Assembly: GCA_032160705.1 (NCBI GenBank)
Contig: JAVHVE010000036.1
Span: 10,130 to 74,129 of the forward strand
Length of the DNA stretch: 64,000 nucleotides
Reading direction: 5' to 3'
Source of the DNA: QHXM01 sp032160705
GTDB lineage: Bacteria > Acidobacteriota > Blastocatellia > Pyrinomonadales > Pyrinomonadaceae
The notes under the pieces were generated by a model. The model did not search any database. It was not told the DNA's origin and worked only from the letters and a program-made list of their open reading frames with translations. Below are positions 62,716-64,000 of this stretch, one piece after another (the stretch's first letter is position 1; every line of letters begins with the position of its first letter). A program made the position numbers and the translations under genes.

Positions 62716-64000
62716 TTAGTTTAAAATCGGAACTGCTTCCTTGCGAGCCTTAAACTCTTCCAACACCTCGAAAACGTCTAACGCGTAGCGGACATTGTTG
62801 AAGGGGGCGGAGACCTGCACGCCCTGAATCAAGTCTCTCACCTCTAACAACGACTCGCGCGCAATCTGCAATCCTTCGTCGCGCGCCGCCTCTTTGCTCT
62901 TCTCGGATGCAATGCGCATGCGCTCCATAATCGAAGGTGTGACGCGCACGCCCGGCACTTCGTTATGGAGAAACTCCGCGTTGCGATAGGAGACCAGCGG
63001 CCAGATGCCCGCGACTATTGGGACGCGGACGTGTTCGATGCGCTTTAAGAACTCGCACAGTTGAGCCGTATCGAAGACCGGCTGCGTGATGGCGTACTGC
63101 GCTCCGGCCTCGACCTTGTACTCGAAACGCTTGATCTCTTCCTCCATATTAATCGCGCCGGGATTGCAGCCCACCCCGATGCAAAAGGCTGTCGGCTGTC
63201 CGATGGGGTTGTTGCCGAGGTCCAGGCCGTGATTCAGTTTGTTGACCATGTTGGTCAAGCCGATGGAATCAATATCAAAGACGGCTGTGGCGTCCGGGTA
63301 CGGCCCCATCTTCGGCGGGTCGCCGGTAATCAAGAGCAGGTTGCGAATTCCCAGCGCAGCAGCGCCCAACAGATCGGACATCATGCCCAGAAGATTCCGG
63401 TCGCGGCAGCAATAGTGCAGGACGGCTTCAATGCCGATGTCGCGCTCGACGAGCACGGCTGTGGCCTGCGCGCTCATGCGCGTTTGCGCGCGCGGCCCAT
63501 CAGGGATGTTCACGCCGTCAACGCCCGCTTCTTTCAAGAGACGAATCGAATCAAGCGTTTTTTCGGGAGCGCAACCTTTCGGGGGCAGCACTTCGACCGA
63601 GGTGACAAACTCGCCGTTGGTAATCTTACGCGACCACAAGGATCGTTCTTCGGGCGGAATGACTTTAATGTCAGCCGGGGTCAGCTCATTAACACGCGCG
63701 GCAGCGGCCTCCTTGATGACCACACGCTGCTTGCGCGGAGATGCGGCGCGCACGGCGTCCGTGATGAGCTTGATGTGCGCGGGCGTCGTGCCGCAGCAGC
63801 CGCCGATGAAGCGCACGCCCGATTGAATCAGGCGCTTCGCGTACTTCGCCATGTACTCGGGCGAGCACATATAGAACTGCCGTCCCTGCACGTCGCGCGG
63901 GAGTCCGGCGTTGGGCTGCGCCGAGAGCTTCTTCGTGGTGACGAGGCGCATCTTCTCGACGGCGGTGAGCACCGTCGCGGGGCCGACGCCGCAGTTGAGG
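62716..64000 (-). CDS. Bifunctional homocysteine S-methyltransferase / methylenetetrahydrofolate reductase (5' end cut off)
   Basis: 428 codons are visible; the start lies beyond the window. The first part is the C-terminal end of a Pfam S-methyl_trans domain with the zinc cysteines in LNCGVGPATV and FIGGCCGTTPAHIK. From about residue 120 of the visible part begins a MetF-like reductase: FVTSVEVLPPKGCAPEKTLD, GIEAVLHYCCRDRN, NLLLITGDPPKMGPYPDATA, then YAITQPVFDTAQLCEF and PIVAGIWPLVSYRNAEFL. The fusion (as in YitJ) makes 5-methyl-THF and uses a methyl donor to form methionine from homocysteine. Nothing truncated apart from the edge. Confidence 0.93.
   Translation of the reverse strand, partial: LNCGVGPATVLTAVEKMRLVTTKKLSAQPNAGLPRDVQGRQFYMCSPEYMAKYAKRLIQSGVRFIGGCCGTTPAHIKLITDAVRAASPRKQRVVIKEAAAARVNELTPADIKVIPPEERSLWSRKITNGEFVTSVEVLPPKGCAPEKTLDSIRLLKEAGVDGVNIPDGPRAQTRMSAQATAVLVERDIGIEAVLHYCCRDRNLLGMMSDLLGAAALGIRNLLLITGDPPKMGPYPDATAVFDIDSIGLTNMVNKLNHGLDLGNNPIGQPTAFCIGVGCNPGAINMEEEIKRFEYKVEAGAQYAITQPVFDTAQLCEFLKRIEHVRVPIVAGIWPLVSYRNAEFLHNEVPGVRVTPSIMERMRIASEKSKEAARDEGLQIARESLLEVRDLIQGVQVSAPFNNVRYALDVFEVLEEFKARKEAVPILN

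Overview
The window is 64 kb of chromosome from a GC-rich Gram-negative bacterium, most likely an Acidobacteriota (perhaps Blastocatellia) and possibly a metagenome-derived contig. Pointers are the Solibacter-type TIGR03437 domain and lamin-tail domains in a giant secreted protein, a PEP-CTERM protein, two ECF sigma/anti-sigma pairs, split glycine decarboxylase and a single nuo operon. The taxonomic call is inference: no rRNA or tRNA gene was seen. The genes at both edges are cut off.

Layout. 1-13.8 kb: a partial GT39-type membrane glycosyltransferase, an FHA-trypsin membrane protease, the glycine cleavage operon gcvT-gcvH-gcvPA-gcvPB, an ECF sigma factor and its anti-sigma factor separated by an unusual 435-bp spacer, and three membrane or TPR genes. 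13.8-17.4 kb: a nested REP-like palindrome, an ATP-grasp enzyme, then an accessory stretch with an AT-rich orphan, a Uma2 nuclease and a KamB/NpmA-type 16S rRNA A1408 methyltransferase whose N-terminus looks broken. 17.4-22.5 kb: secreted proteins, a second ECF sigma/anti-sigma pair and a degenerate HtrA-like PDZ protein. 22.8-27.9 kb: a permuted ATP-grasp, a PilZ protein, an orphan, a YbdK-type carboxylate-amine ligase and a coiled-coil protein, facing a class I GATase; this is a candidate amide-ligase pathway. 28.5-46.1 kb: the nuo operon on the minus strand in the order A-B-C-D-E-F-G-H-J-K-L-M-N. nuoI is absent, and a SIMPL protein, a DUF2442/DUF4160 pair and a TlpA-like thioredoxin are inserted. 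46.3-48.4 kb: a conserved hypothetical, thiS and thiG. 48.36-48.79 kb: a 21-bp repeat array around a response-regulator remnant. 48.85-59.7 kb: one 3,627-residue surface/secreted protein. 59.9-64 kb: a TIGR01777 epimerase, a PEP-CTERM protein, a zinc-ribbon protein and a partial homocysteine methyltransferase/MTHFR.

The most striking structure outside genes is the set of about 18 intergenic palindromes. Each is a long inverted repeat whose arms are built of short degenerate tandem words (TTTTCAG, CAGAAGT, CACACGAA, ACAGGATTA, GGTGACAA, GTCTGGA, AAAATCG and others). Loops are conserved within families and, for two families, between them. Six lie inside the nuo operon, and several arms carry stop codons or the last codons of neighbouring genes.

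Stretches near or above 300 bp without a gene: 8970-9404 (two palindromes around a 253-bp inverted-repeat-bounded element), 17380-17713 (palindrome, otherwise nothing seen), 18980-19311 (hairpin and a possible -10 element), 48355-48852 (21-bp array). The gaps 1238-1521, 3172-3433, 15249-15529, 22527-22787, 46080-46356, 59737-59975 and 60876-61174 hold only the repeats or promoter listed, or nothing I recognise.
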